Source: Fodinibius halophilus
GTDB taxonomy: Bacteria; Bacteroidota; Rhodothermia; Balneolales; Balneolaceae
Direction of reading: 5' to 3'
Length of the DNA stretch: 64,000 bases
NCBI RefSeq assembly: GCF_011059105.1
Contig: NZ_JAALLS010000001.1
Span: 62,001 to 126,000, forward strand
How positions within the stretch are numbered: position 1 is the stretch's first letter; each line of letters opens with the position of its first letter. Shown one piece after another: positions 1-9,667 of this stretch. Under the pieces are notes generated by a model, which was not told the origin of the DNA, ran no database searches, and saw only the letters and a list, made by a program, of their open reading frames with translations. A program made the translations under genes and the position numbers.

Positions 1-3000
1 TTTAACTCATTTTACGTCAATTTAGATAATTCACGGGTTATCTTAAATGGAGAAATTGACGGGGTTAATATTCTGGAGCCTGATTTTACTGCTCAACTAT
101 TAGAGGCTCATTACAATGTATGGGTGCGTTCTGAACAACTGCGTCCCCGTGATCTGCGTGATGTTATTCCCGCTCTGCCCAAAACTGATGCTTTGTTTAC
201 CTTAGATGTGGAAGCAGAAGGTACCACGGATTCTCTGGGCGTTGATTATGCATCCGTTGGTTTGGGAAAGAGTAGAATAAGTTTGAATGGTTCTTTTAAA
301 AAGTTGCAGAGTAAAGAAGCATTTTCATATGATATCTTTTTGGATGAGCTAACGTTGTACAAGAAGGATATTAATAAACTTACTCCTACGCTTTCTGCCC
401 CACAGTATCAGGCGTTAGAAAATCTTAGGGCTTCAGGTAAGGCCGCCGGTTCTTTAGATTCTGTAGAGGTTGACCTGCAGTTTGAGAGCCCACTTGGAGA
501 ACTGACTATGAAGGGACAGAGCGATTTAAAAGAGCCCTACGAGTACTCGGGTTCTCTTGAGGCTTCAAAGCTGGATGTTAGTCCACTGGTACCGGCTACA
601 TTTGATACTACATCTTTAAATTTTAGTGCTTCTCTGAGAGGCCGCGGGGTTACCCTTGGAAAAGCAAAAAGCTATTTTACTGCTACATTTACCAACAGTT
701 TTGCAGATCATATCCCTATTCAAGAGCTGGAGGTGACTTCGTCGTTGGCCAATAAGGTCTGGGAGCACGAATATAAATACAACAATGGTGATGAAAAGCT
801 GAGTGGTTCCGGTAATGTTGATTTCACCGAAAAGCCGTATGTATTGACAATGAGTGGCAGTGCCGACAATATGGATCTTGGAAAGCTGGTTAATAATACT
901 TCCGTAGTATCAACTAAGCTCAATTTTGATTATAACACAGAAATCGAAGATCTGCGGATCGATCACCTTCATGGGAGGGCAAACCTTGATGTTCGTCCCT
1001 CTGTAATTGGTGCCGACTCTGTACGTGCGCACCAGTTTTATGTAGATTTAAACGATGTGGATAAGGAGAATAGGTCTCTCCGGCTAACCAGTTCTGTGTT
1101 CGATATGAATGTATCCGGTGATATCAAGCCTAGAGCTATCATATCTCACAGCAAATTTTGGGTTCCTCTTTTGACGCAACAGTTTCGTAAAGAGGTATTG
1201 ATGGATACAACAGTTGTTACAGGTTCTGTACAACCTGAGCCTCCCCAAGAACCAATAGTACTGGAAGGGAGTATATCAGCAAAGGATCTGACGCTCATTA
1301 AACGATATATACCCAATTTCCCGACGATACAAACAGATTCCAAGATTTCATTCAGTGCCAATACCGATGGTACTCGTCTGCTGTTATCGGCCGAAGTGCA
1401 AGCTGATACCTTACACTATAATCAGTTTGATTTTAGCGACAGCCGTACACAAATGACAGCGAGTTTCAGAAGCGATCGTAGCTTCAAAGAGTTTTCGACA
1501 GTTGATCTCCAGACACGTATCGGAGAGGTGAAAACACCTTCTGTAGATATGGATTCCCTGGGATTTAATTTATCTGTCAAGCAAGATTCTGCACATTATA
1601 AACAATACGTAGGTAGTATTTCTGATAATGCCGAATTCAATATGACATTGAACTCATCATTATCAGATTCAACAATATCTGTGTCGATTCCCGAGTTTTA
1701 TGTAGGAAACAATAGATATGCATGGACAAACGAGCATCTGCCTTCTTTCTCTTACCATCGCAGCGGCGAGGTATCATTTCGAGATTTTAGTTTTCAGAAT
1801 CAAAATGAATATTTCAAACTGCAAGGAGTGCTCAGTAAAAACAGGACTGATTCGCTAACCTATATTTTACGTGATATTAAATTAGGGCGCATTTCGGAAT
1901 TAATTAAAGGAAAGATCAATTTCAGTGGTGTTTTGGATGGTACCCTTGTAACCCGATCTTTAACGCGCCGCCCGAGTATTCAGGGTGATCTCGATGTTGA
2001 GAAATTTCATTTAAATAATCGGTTGGTGGGCGATGTTACTTTCAACAGTGAGTTTAACCCAATAAACGAACAGTTCGACACCCAAATTGATATTAAAACT
2101 GACAGCACAAAATACAGTGATTATCTGAAATCTAACGATGGCATAGGGCAGGATATACGTCTTGATGGGTATTTCGTGACGCCCAAGCCAGAAGTAAAAC
2201 AGGATACCGTCTTCTATTTTGATGCGGATTTCAACCAAATCGATATGTGGGTGATTCCCCTTATTGTGGATAAGGTGTTTAAAAATATGGAGGGACAGGC
2301 TACCGGAGAGGGCTATATTACCGGTAACTTCGATGATTTTGACTTTAATGCCAATTTCGATACCAAAAATGTATTTGCCAAGCCCCGGTTTGTTAATACC
2401 AACTACTTTGTAAGTGGGCCTGTTGAATTTGATCGCCACAAGGGGGTAGTCCTCGATTCATTAGATGTTATGGATACAAAGGGAGGTACCGGAGTGGTTA
2501 CCGGGGTGGTAGATCTGAATGATTTTGATCCCATTACCTACCTTGATCTCACCCTTGATATGCAGCGGCTACAGTTCCTGAATAATACAATGGATCCCGA
2601 TGTGCCATTTTTTGGGAGTGTTTCGGGTACTGGCGTTGTTCGTCTCACAGGGTCCAATACCGATTTGTATATGAGAACGCAAAATCCGGTACGTGTGACC
2701 AGCGATTCGGAAGTTTCTATTCCATTACTCGAGGAAACGGAGCTGAGCAAGAACAGCAAATTTATTCGATTTGTAGAATCGTTTGATCAGTCAACGGAAG
2801 AAGCAGAAAATGGCAATAATGTAGATCCGGCCCAGATGGATGAAGAACAACTGGAGCTTGCTCTCGAAAATATGACATTTAGCGAGCGTTTTGATCTGGA
2901 TCTGCAATTTAATGCCCCTGAAAATATTACGGTAAATCTTATTTTTGATCCGGTATTGGGTGAGGTATTAACGGCACAGGGCACCGGGCAGATGCGTATT

Positions 3001-4014
3001 AGCATGCAAGACCAGGATGTTCAGATGTTTGGGCGCTATAATATTAATAGCGGGGATTATCAGTTTGTTACCGGTGAAATTATCAGTCGAAATCTAGAGT
3101 TGGAACCGGGAGGAACGATTGCGTGGGAAGGGCCGCCTGATAATGCACGGTTAGATATCAGTGCGGTTTATCGGGCCCGCCCCAATATTGCTACGCTCAC
3201 CTCAGAGACAACCCTGGAGTCTCAAAATCAAAGGAATGGGCAGCGTGTACCTATTGAACTTATTTTGGAGATTAACGGTACGCTAAACAGTGTAGAAAAT
3301 AATTACTACTTCCGCTTGCCGTCTTCAATTGATCTGTCTTCTAACTCAACAATGCAGTATACGATCAATCAAATAAATCGCGATGAAGAACAGAAATTAT
3401 TCCAAGCTACCAGTATTTTGCTTTCCGGGCAGTTTATTCCAACTGAAGGAACAGGTAGTGCAACGGCCTCACTGAGTCAAAACCTCACCAGGGGTTCAAC
3501 CGTAATAAATCCACTAATTTCTAACCAGGTAATAAGTCCATTATTATCTAACCAAATAAATGCGTTACTTAACAGTGATGTAAATCGGCTGGATGTAGAC
3601 TTTAATTTGAACGCCTATAATGAAGTCGATTTGGGAATTGCATTGCGATTGTATAACGATCGACTCATTTTACGGCGTGAAGGTCAGATTACAGGCGGTG
3701 GTTCACAACAGTCGTTTAGTGATCGTATAGGAGATATTAATGCAACCTACCGAATTCAGCGCGGATTATCGCTTACCGCTTTCCACCGCCAAGATCAGGT
3801 CTTGAACAGTCTGGGCAGCCCTGGAACACAAACCGGGGATGTTACGCCCAGTGTTGATGGCATTGGATTGGAATCCCAAGTACAATTTAATAGTTGGAAA
3901 GAGTTAATGGGAAGAATAAAAGATTTTTTTAACAGTATTTTTGGATCAAAGAAAAACAAAGAAAAAAGCAAAGAAGAATTATCTAATCAGAAAGCAGTAG
4001 AAGAAGAGAAGTAA
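1..4014 (+). CDS. TamB/DUF490-like translocation and assembly module protein (5' partial)
   Basis: The reading frame is open from base 1, so the gene starts before the window; about 1337 residues are visible. The visible part is long, repetitive and beta-rich (alternating hydrophobic residues, many D/N/T/S), as in the beta-taco groove of TamB/AsmA-like proteins. The last third, with conserved stretches such as GQMRISMQDQDVQMFGRYNI and then GDYQFVTGEI, corresponds to the TamB C-terminal (DUF490) domain that contacts the Omp85 partner. The C-terminus ends in a lysine/glutamate-rich tail. Family knowledge: TamB spans the periplasm from the inner membrane and works in outer-membrane assembly and lipid transport. 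RNase R follows 28 bp later. The family call rests on sequence pattern; the N-terminal anchor cannot be seen. Confidence 0.8.
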   Translation, partial: FNSFYVNLDNSRVILNGEIDGVNILEPDFTAQLLEAHYNVWVRSEQLRPRDLRDVIPALPKTDALFTLDVEAEGTTDSLGVDYASVGLGKSRISLNGSFKKLQSKEAFSYDIFLDELTLYKKDINKLTPTLSAPQYQALENLRASGKAAGSLDSVEVDLQFESPLGELTMKGQSDLKEPYEYSGSLEASKLDVSPLVPATFDTTSLNFSASLRGRGVTLGKAKSYFTATFTNSFADHIPIQELEVTSSLANKVWEHEYKYNNGDEKLSGSGNVDFTEKPYVLTMSGSADNMDLGKLVNNTSVVSTKLNFDYNTEIEDLRIDHLHGRANLDVRPSVIGADSVRAHQFYVDLNDVDKENRSLRLTSSVFDMNVSGDIKPRAIISHSKFWVPLLTQQFRKEVLMDTTVVTGSVQPEPPQEPIVLEGSISAKDLTLIKRYIPNFPTIQTDSKISFSANTDGTRLLLSAEVQADTLHYNQFDFSDSRTQMTASFRSDRSFKEFSTVDLQTRIGEVKTPSVDMDSLGFNLSVKQDSAHYKQYVGSISDNAEFNMTLNSSLSDSTISVSIPEFYVGNNRYAWTNEHLPSFSYHRSGEVSFRDFSFQNQNEYFKLQGVLSKNRTDSLTYILRDIKLGRISELIKGKINFSGVLDGTLVTRSLTRRPSIQGDLDVEKFHLNNRLVGDVTFNSEFNPINEQFDTQIDIKTDSTKYSDYLKSNDGIGQDIRLDGYFVTPKPEVKQDTVFYFDADFNQIDMWVIPLIVDKVFKNMEGQATGEGYITGNFDDFDFNANFDTKNVFAKPRFVNTNYFVSGPVEFDRHKGVVLDSLDVMDTKGGTGVVTGVVDLNDFDPITYLDLTLDMQRLQFLNNTMDPDVPFFGSVSGTGVVRLTGSNTDLYMRTQNPVRVTSDSEVSIPLLEETELSKNSKFIRFVESFDQSTEEAENGNNVDPAQMDEEQLELALENMTFSERFDLDLQFNAPENITVNLIFDPVLGEVLTAQGTGQMRISMQDQDVQMFGRYNINSGDYQFVTGEIISRNLELEPGGTIAWEGPPDNARLDISAVYRARPNIATLTSETTLESQNQRNGQRVPIELILEINGTLNSVENNYYFRLPSSIDLSSNSTMQYTINQINRDEEQKLFQATSILLSGQFIPTEGTGSATASLSQNLTRGSTVINPLISNQVISPLLSNQINALLNSDVNRLDVDFNLNAYNEVDLGIALRLYNDRLILRREGQITGGGSQQSFSDRIGDINATYRIQRGLSLTAFHRQDQVLNSLGSPGTQTGDVTPSVDGIGLESQVQFNSWKELMGRIKDFFNSIFGSKKNKEKSKEELSNQKAVEEEK

Positions 4015-4042
4015 GAATTTTTAAGAATTTAGAACATATTCA

Positions 4043-6202
4043 ATGAGTAAAAGTAAAAAAGAAACATTCGAGGAAATTATCCTCAAAATTCTTCGCAAGA
4101 ATCCGAATGCGCATCTGCCATTCGATGTTCTGAAGAATATTTTGCAAATAAACAGTGGACAAGACAATAAACGATTAAAGAGTGTAATCAACAGTCTGTT
4201 TGACCGAAACCTTATCGTTAAACGTAAGGGCGGATCTATTCAGCTGGCCGGCAATGGACAAGAACAAAGTAAAAATACCGTTACCGGTAAGCTCGATATA
4301 AGCAGACGTGGCACCGGATATTTAATTACGGATGCCTTCGACGAAGATGTGCGTATTCCTTCAAAACATCTGGGAACTGCTCTACAGGATGATAAAGTAA
4401 AGGTAGAGCTCTTTAGCAGGGGGCGGAAAGATCGTCAAGAAGGAAAAGTTATTGAAGTACTAGAGCGCGGCAAAAGTATTTTTGTTGGTACCCTCAACAA
4501 ACAGGGTAAACAAAATTACCTTATTAAACCCGATGAAAAATCAGCCCATACAGAATTCTTTATTCTTCCCGACAATATTGGCTATGCCCAACCGGGAGAT
4601 AAAGTTGTCTTCGAACTCGTAGACTGGGTGCATCCGCAATCTTTGCCGGAAGCTAATATCGTTGAAATTCTTGGAAAAGAGGGCAGCAACGATGCCAATG
4701 TACTTTCCATATTGGCAGAAAATGATATTAAAGCCGGTTTTCCTGAAGAGGTGGTAGATTATGCCGAAAATATGGAAACTGGCATTACAGAGCACGAAAT
4801 TAATCGTCGACGCGATATCCGCGATGAGACGGTCTTTACGATTGATCCCGATACGGCTAAAGATTTTGATGATGCTCTGAGTATTAAAGTCCTAAATAAT
4901 GGTAACTATTACCTGGGCGTGCATATTGCCGATGTTACTCACTATATGCCACGTAATACCGTTCTTGATGATGAAGCCTATAACCGGGGAACCAGTGTAT
5001 ATCTTGTGGATCGGGTGATACCGATGCTGCCGGAGAAGCTCAGTAATGGGGTATGTAGTTTAAGTCCTCATGATGATAAATTAGCTTACAGTTGTTTTAT
5101 GGAGATTGCTCCCAATGGTAAAATGGTGGATTACTCTATCGAAGAGACGGTTATCCATTCTGATAAACGATTTACTTATGAACAGGCGCAAGAGGTTATT
5201 GACGGAGCCGACAGTGAATTTGCCGTGGAGATACAGACTGCAGCCAAGCTTGCACATACGCTGATCGACAAACGTTTTGCCGAAGGTAGTATTAACTTTG
5301 AAACACCTGAGCCAAAATTCATTTTAGATGATGATGGCACGCCTATTGATGTGAAACTTAAAGAACGATTGTTTGCACACCGGCTTATTGAAGAGTGTAT
5401 GTTGATGGCAAACCAAACCGTAGCCAAACATATAGACAATCTACGGGAACAATCTCATAAGAAAAATAATGATGATTTGTATCCGTTCTTATACCGTATC
5501 CACGATCAACCGGATCTTGACAAACTCAGAAATATTGAAGAAAATGTGAAACCTATTGGGATCAACTTTCATATTGATAGCCCAACAGTGAGCTCAAAAG
5601 CGATTAATGTATTGCTGGAACAGATAAAAGATACCTCGCTTGAACTCACGGTTAATGACTTGATGTTGCGGGCGATGTCGAAGGCAGAGTACAGCCCTGA
5701 CAATATTGGGCACTTTGGGCTTGGCTTTGAAGATTATGCACACTTTACCAGCCCCATCCGTCGTTACCCAGATGTACTGGTCCACCGCTTGCTGAAAAGC
5801 TACGGTGCCGGTAAACCGAGTTATTCATATAATGAACTAAAAAAGATGGGCTCACATTGCAGTGAGCAAGAACGATCTGCTATTGATGCAGAACGTGATT
5901 CGGTTAAGTTAAAACAAGTTGAATACCTAAGCCAACACCTCGGTGAAGATTTCGACGGGGTCATAAGTGGTGTAATGAGCAGTGGTGTGTTTGTGGATCT
6001 GAAAGATCTGCACTGCGAAGGGATGGTACGAGTAAGTGATTTAACCGATGATTATTATGAATACAAGGAAAATCAACATTGCTTGGTTGGACGAAATAAA
6101 GGCAAAAAGTATCAGCTGGGGAAAGAAATTCGTGTGAAAGTTGTTAAAACTGACATAGAAGCACGACAAATTGATTTGAAGCTTGTTGATGACGGTGAAT
6201 AA
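4043..6202 (+). CDS. rnr: Ribonuclease R (RNB-family 3'-5' exoribonuclease)
   Basis: 719 residues, a usual length for RNase R. In order: an N-terminal winged-helix segment (about 1-70), cold-shock-type RNA-binding domains (about 75-230), the RNB catalytic domain, and a C-terminal S1 domain (about 635-715, from the stretch GVISGVMSSGVFVDL). The catalytic signature DPDTAKDFDDA lies at residues 268-278, supplying the Mg-binding aspartates. The motif FTSPIRRYPD, typical of RNase II/R, is also present. The enzyme degrades structured RNA processively from the 3' end and takes part in RNA quality control and rRNA turnover. It follows the TamB-like gene closely on the same strand, which suggests co-transcription. 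Confidence 0.97.
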   Translation: MSKSKKETFEEIILKILRKNPNAHLPFDVLKNILQINSGQDNKRLKSVINSLFDRNLIVKRKGGSIQLAGNGQEQSKNTVTGKLDISRRGTGYLITDAFDEDVRIPSKHLGTALQDDKVKVELFSRGRKDRQEGKVIEVLERGKSIFVGTLNKQGKQNYLIKPDEKSAHTEFFILPDNIGYAQPGDKVVFELVDWVHPQSLPEANIVEILGKEGSNDANVLSILAENDIKAGFPEEVVDYAENMETGITEHEINRRRDIRDETVFTIDPDTAKDFDDALSIKVLNNGNYYLGVHIADVTHYMPRNTVLDDEAYNRGTSVYLVDRVIPMLPEKLSNGVCSLSPHDDKLAYSCFMEIAPNGKMVDYSIEETVIHSDKRFTYEQAQEVIDGADSEFAVEIQTAAKLAHTLIDKRFAEGSINFETPEPKFILDDDGTPIDVKLKERLFAHRLIEECMLMANQTVAKHIDNLREQSHKKNNDDLYPFLYRIHDQPDLDKLRNIEENVKPIGINFHIDSPTVSSKAINVLLEQIKDTSLELTVNDLMLRAMSKAEYSPDNIGHFGLGFEDYAHFTSPIRRYPDVLVHRLLKSYGAGKPSYSYNELKKMGSHCSEQERSAIDAERDSVKLKQVEYLSQHLGEDFDGVISGVMSSGVFVDLKDLHCEGMVRVSDLTDDYYEYKENQHCLVGRNKGKKYQLGKEIRVKVVKTDIEARQIDLKLVDDGE

Positions 6203-6232
6203 TTTAATTTATCCATAAATATTGATTCTGCT

Positions 6233-9200
6233 ATGAACGCATCTCAAATATTACGGCGATCGTTACTGCTCATACTGCTATTAGCATTGGGAGGAAGCCT
6301 TGTGCAAGAGGCTTCTGCCCAGTACCTCTCTTTTGGAAAAAACAGGGTGCAATACAAAGATTTTGACTGGAAATATATTCAGTCAGAACATTTTGATATC
6401 TATTATTATGAGTCTAAAAATTACGACTTGGCTAACTTTACTGCCTACTCGCTGGAGGCGGCCCTTAAGCAGTATCGAGACGATTTCGACCATGAGATAG
6501 CTGATCGTATCCAGGTAATTATTTACGATTCTCATAATGATTTCTCACAGACCAATGTGGTACCGTTACCGGTAGACGCCGAAGGTATCGGAGGGGTTAC
6601 CGATCCCTATAAAAACCGCATAACCATGCCTTTTGGGGGCGATTGGACGAAGTTCAGAAGTACCTTGCACCACGAACTGGAGCATGCCGTTATTAATGAC
6701 ATGTTTTATGGCGGAAGTGTGCAATCGCGGCTAAGTGGCAATGCCCTGCAAATACCGCTTTGGTTTAACGAAGGGATGGCCGAATATACGTCACTCGGAT
6801 GGGATACTAATACAGACATGTTTATCAGAGATGCTGTTATTAATAACTACTTGCCTCCTATTCCACGACTGGGAGGTTTCTTCGCATACCGGGGCGGACA
6901 GTCTGTTTGGAATTTTATAGCGGAGGAATATGGTCGTCAAAAGATTACAGAAATCATGCAAAACCTGAAGTCGTCTCGCAATATCGAGTTGACTTTTGAG
7001 CGAACGATGGGATTAGACATGGAGGAATTAAGTGAACGGTGGAAAGATTACTATCGTAAACGTTATCTGCCCGAAGTAGCTAATAGAGAGAAGATTTCAA
7101 GTTTTGCTGAAAACCTTACGGAACGCGATAAAAGAGGGGTCTATGATACGAGTCCGGCAATTTCTCCACAAGGAGATAAAATTGCCATGATTACTAATGA
7201 GCGCGGTTATTTTGACGTGGTTGTTATTAGTGCTATAACCGGGAAAAAAATTAAAACGCTTATTAAAGGGGAGGACAATATTAATTTTGAAGAGCTTAAT
7301 ATTCTAAACCCTAATCTTACGTGGTCGCCGGATGGTACCAAGATCGCCCTTTCTACAAAATCGAAGGGAGAAGATAACCTGGCTATTGTTGATTATAATA
7401 CCGGGAAAGTAAAAATGATCAGGTTCCCTAAAGTGGATGCAATTGGCTCTGTGGCGTGGTCGCCAGATGGCGATAAAATTGCGTTTGATGGAAATATTGG
7501 TCCTTACCAGGATATTTATGTGTATAACTTGCAGAGTAAAGAGTTTAACAACGTAACGAATGATGTAATCTCCGATTATAACCCTGCATGGGGGGGCGAT
7601 TCAGAAACTATTTATTTTACTTCAACACGGGGTGATGAAGTAACCCTAAATTCAGTAAAGAATTCGTCGCGGTTGTTATTGGATGATGATCTCTACAGTA
7701 CTGATATTTATGCTGTTACAATGGGGGATGCCAAGGCAAAACGGTTAACCAAAACACCCAAATGGAATGAACAACAGCCCGCCACAACCCATGATGGCCG
7801 ACTATTTTATGTGTCAGATGAAAATGGTATTTCCAATATTTATCAAATTGATCTAAGTGATCGTACGTCTAATCCGATAACAGACTTGCAGACAGGGGTT
7901 CGGCAGATGTCAATAAGTGCTGATGGTAGTCGATTGGCAGTAAACTCTATTAACGAAGGCGATCTGGATATTTTTATGGTGCAGTCTCCGCTCTCTCGTA
8001 AAAAGAATGCTCCTTTAGAACCTAATCATTGGGCAAAGCGGAGAGCCCAGGAAACTGAAGCAGAACGTGTGCCGGCCACAGGGTATGTTCGGGCAATGTT
8101 AACAAGCAACTCCCTTAGTGAGACAAGCTTAACAGACAAGGTGGCCGATAAAGTTGATCCAATGCCGAAAGAAGCTGTTGTTGATACCTTGGCGAAAACT
8201 GCTGAAGCAAAACAGGATACGACCCAACAGACGGGGCAAGAGTCTGAAAATATCGATTTTAGAAACTATGTTTTTGAATCTTCGGTAGAAGAAGATTCTG
8301 TCTTCAAAGAAAAATATCTGGATGCAGCCAAGTTTGATCTTGAAGGCAATAAGACAGAGGATGGCCGGTATCAACCCCAAAAATACCGATTGAAATTCAG
8401 CACGGATCTTATTTTTGCAGGGGGTAATTTTTCAACCAGCTATGGAACATACGGAATTACCCAGATTCAGTTTAGTGATCTCTTAGGTAACCACCAGATA
8501 TCATTTGGTAGTAACCTCAACCTTGATCTGAGAAACAGTACCTACTTTTTACAGTATGGTTACCTAAAAGAGCGTACTGATTGGCTCTTTAGCTTTTTTC
8601 ATAACTCAAATAACTTCCAGGACTTTTCGGGTCGCTTATACCGGTTTCGATCGTATGGAGGCGCTATAAATATGCGATATCCTTTCGATAAATTCCGTCG
8701 TATTGATGTGAGTTTATCAATGCTTGGATTGGCACAAGATTACACCGTTGCATTTCAGGATATCTCAGAAAACTTAACTTCCACCTTTCTACATCCGCAG
8801 GTAACTTACACGACTGATAGAACGCTAAGAGGTTTTATTACCCCCAGGGCCGGGTCCAGATATTCACTAAGTATTACCGGTAGTCCACCACTGACAGGAA
8901 GTACGCCTGAGTTTATTTCTGTATTAGGTGACTATAGAAAATACTTTAACCTCGGGTCACGGTATTCTTTCGCTGTTAGGGGATCTGGGGCAGCATCTTT
9001 TGGTAAAGAGTCTCAAAATTTCTTTATGGGAGGAATGCTGGGCTGGATAAATCAAAAATATTCCAACCAGAGTTTGCCAATAGAAGAATTGAGTGATCAG
9101 TTTTTTACTCAACCGGCACTGCCCCTGCGAGGGCATCCGTATAATGCAACCTATGGAGACAAATATACGCTGCTAAATGCGGAATTTCGATTCCCTCTAT

Positions 9201-9619
9201 TTGCAGCACTCTTGCCGGGACCTGTTCCTATTTTACCACTCTATAATCTTACAGGGATTGCATTTGTAGATGCTGGTATGGCCTGGGGTAAAGATATTCC
9301 GTTAGAAGTGTTTAATTCTCAAGGTCAGAATGAAAAAATTGCAACATTAAATGATAAGGATCTTAATTTTGCAATTGGAGAACAAGTAACCTATTACGTT
9401 AATCGTGGAACCTCGGATATAAAGAAAGAACCTCCAGCCAATCCCGATGATTATTTTGAAGTACCAGCAGTTGAAGGAGATATACTGATGGGTGCCGGCT
9501 TTGGTTTACGAACAATCTTGTTTGGGTTCCCGCTCCGTTACGACGTGGGGTGGCCTTATTACCGCAACGGATTTGGTGATGATCCCATCCACTATGTTAC
9601 TATTGGAATAGATTTCTAA
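6233..9619 (+). CDS. Secreted peptidase-MA-like / TolB-type propeller / Omp85-like barrel protein
   Basis: 1128 residues with a clear signal peptide (hydrophobic 9-25, ending ASAQ). The N-terminal third looks like a gluzincin of the peptidase MA-like type: HELEH at 147-151 and a downstream NEGMAEY (about 179-185) as the probable third ligand region. Residues about 290-620 hold WD40-like/PD40 propeller repeats (repeated 'SPDG.K.A' units). A low-complexity linker follows. The last 350 or so residues are beta-strand rich, end in aromatic GIDF, and carry the RGHPYN and FVDAGMAWG patterns seen in BamA/Omp85-type barrels. This suggests an outer-membrane protein with a periplasmic protease/propeller part. 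Domain order is seen; a metal-dependent activity and its substrate are inference. It is the last gene of the run beginning with the TamB-like gene. Confidence 0.75.
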   Translation: MNASQILRRSLLLILLLALGGSLVQEASAQYLSFGKNRVQYKDFDWKYIQSEHFDIYYYESKNYDLANFTAYSLEAALKQYRDDFDHEIADRIQVIIYDSHNDFSQTNVVPLPVDAEGIGGVTDPYKNRITMPFGGDWTKFRSTLHHELEHAVINDMFYGGSVQSRLSGNALQIPLWFNEGMAEYTSLGWDTNTDMFIRDAVINNYLPPIPRLGGFFAYRGGQSVWNFIAEEYGRQKITEIMQNLKSSRNIELTFERTMGLDMEELSERWKDYYRKRYLPEVANREKISSFAENLTERDKRGVYDTSPAISPQGDKIAMITNERGYFDVVVISAITGKKIKTLIKGEDNINFEELNILNPNLTWSPDGTKIALSTKSKGEDNLAIVDYNTGKVKMIRFPKVDAIGSVAWSPDGDKIAFDGNIGPYQDIYVYNLQSKEFNNVTNDVISDYNPAWGGDSETIYFTSTRGDEVTLNSVKNSSRLLLDDDLYSTDIYAVTMGDAKAKRLTKTPKWNEQQPATTHDGRLFYVSDENGISNIYQIDLSDRTSNPITDLQTGVRQMSISADGSRLAVNSINEGDLDIFMVQSPLSRKKNAPLEPNHWAKRRAQETEAERVPATGYVRAMLTSNSLSETSLTDKVADKVDPMPKEAVVDTLAKTAEAKQDTTQQTGQESENIDFRNYVFESSVEEDSVFKEKYLDAAKFDLEGNKTEDGRYQPQKYRLKFSTDLIFAGGNFSTSYGTYGITQIQFSDLLGNHQISFGSNLNLDLRNSTYFLQYGYLKERTDWLFSFFHNSNNFQDFSGRLYRFRSYGGAINMRYPFDKFRRIDVSLSMLGLAQDYTVAFQDISENLTSTFLHPQVTYTTDRTLRGFITPRAGSRYSLSITGSPPLTGSTPEFISVLGDYRKYFNLGSRYSFAVRGSGAASFGKESQNFFMGGMLGWINQKYSNQSLPIEELSDQFFTQPALPLRGHPYNATYGDKYTLLNAEFRFPLFAALLPGPVPILPLYNLTGIAFVDAGMAWGKDIPLEVFNSQGQNEKIATLNDKDLNFAIGEQVTYYVNRGTSDIKKEPPANPDDYFEVPAVEGDILMGAGFGLRTILFGFPLRYDVGWPYYRNGFGDDPIHYVTIGIDF

Positions 9620-9667
9620 AGATCATAAATAAAATCTGGTCCCGTATTTCAGGATATATAAAATATT

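Noticed and set aside
2011-2439. 142-codon open frame opposite the TamB-like gene
   Set aside because: It lies wholly within a strongly conserved coding frame on the other strand; the protein has no recognisable features.
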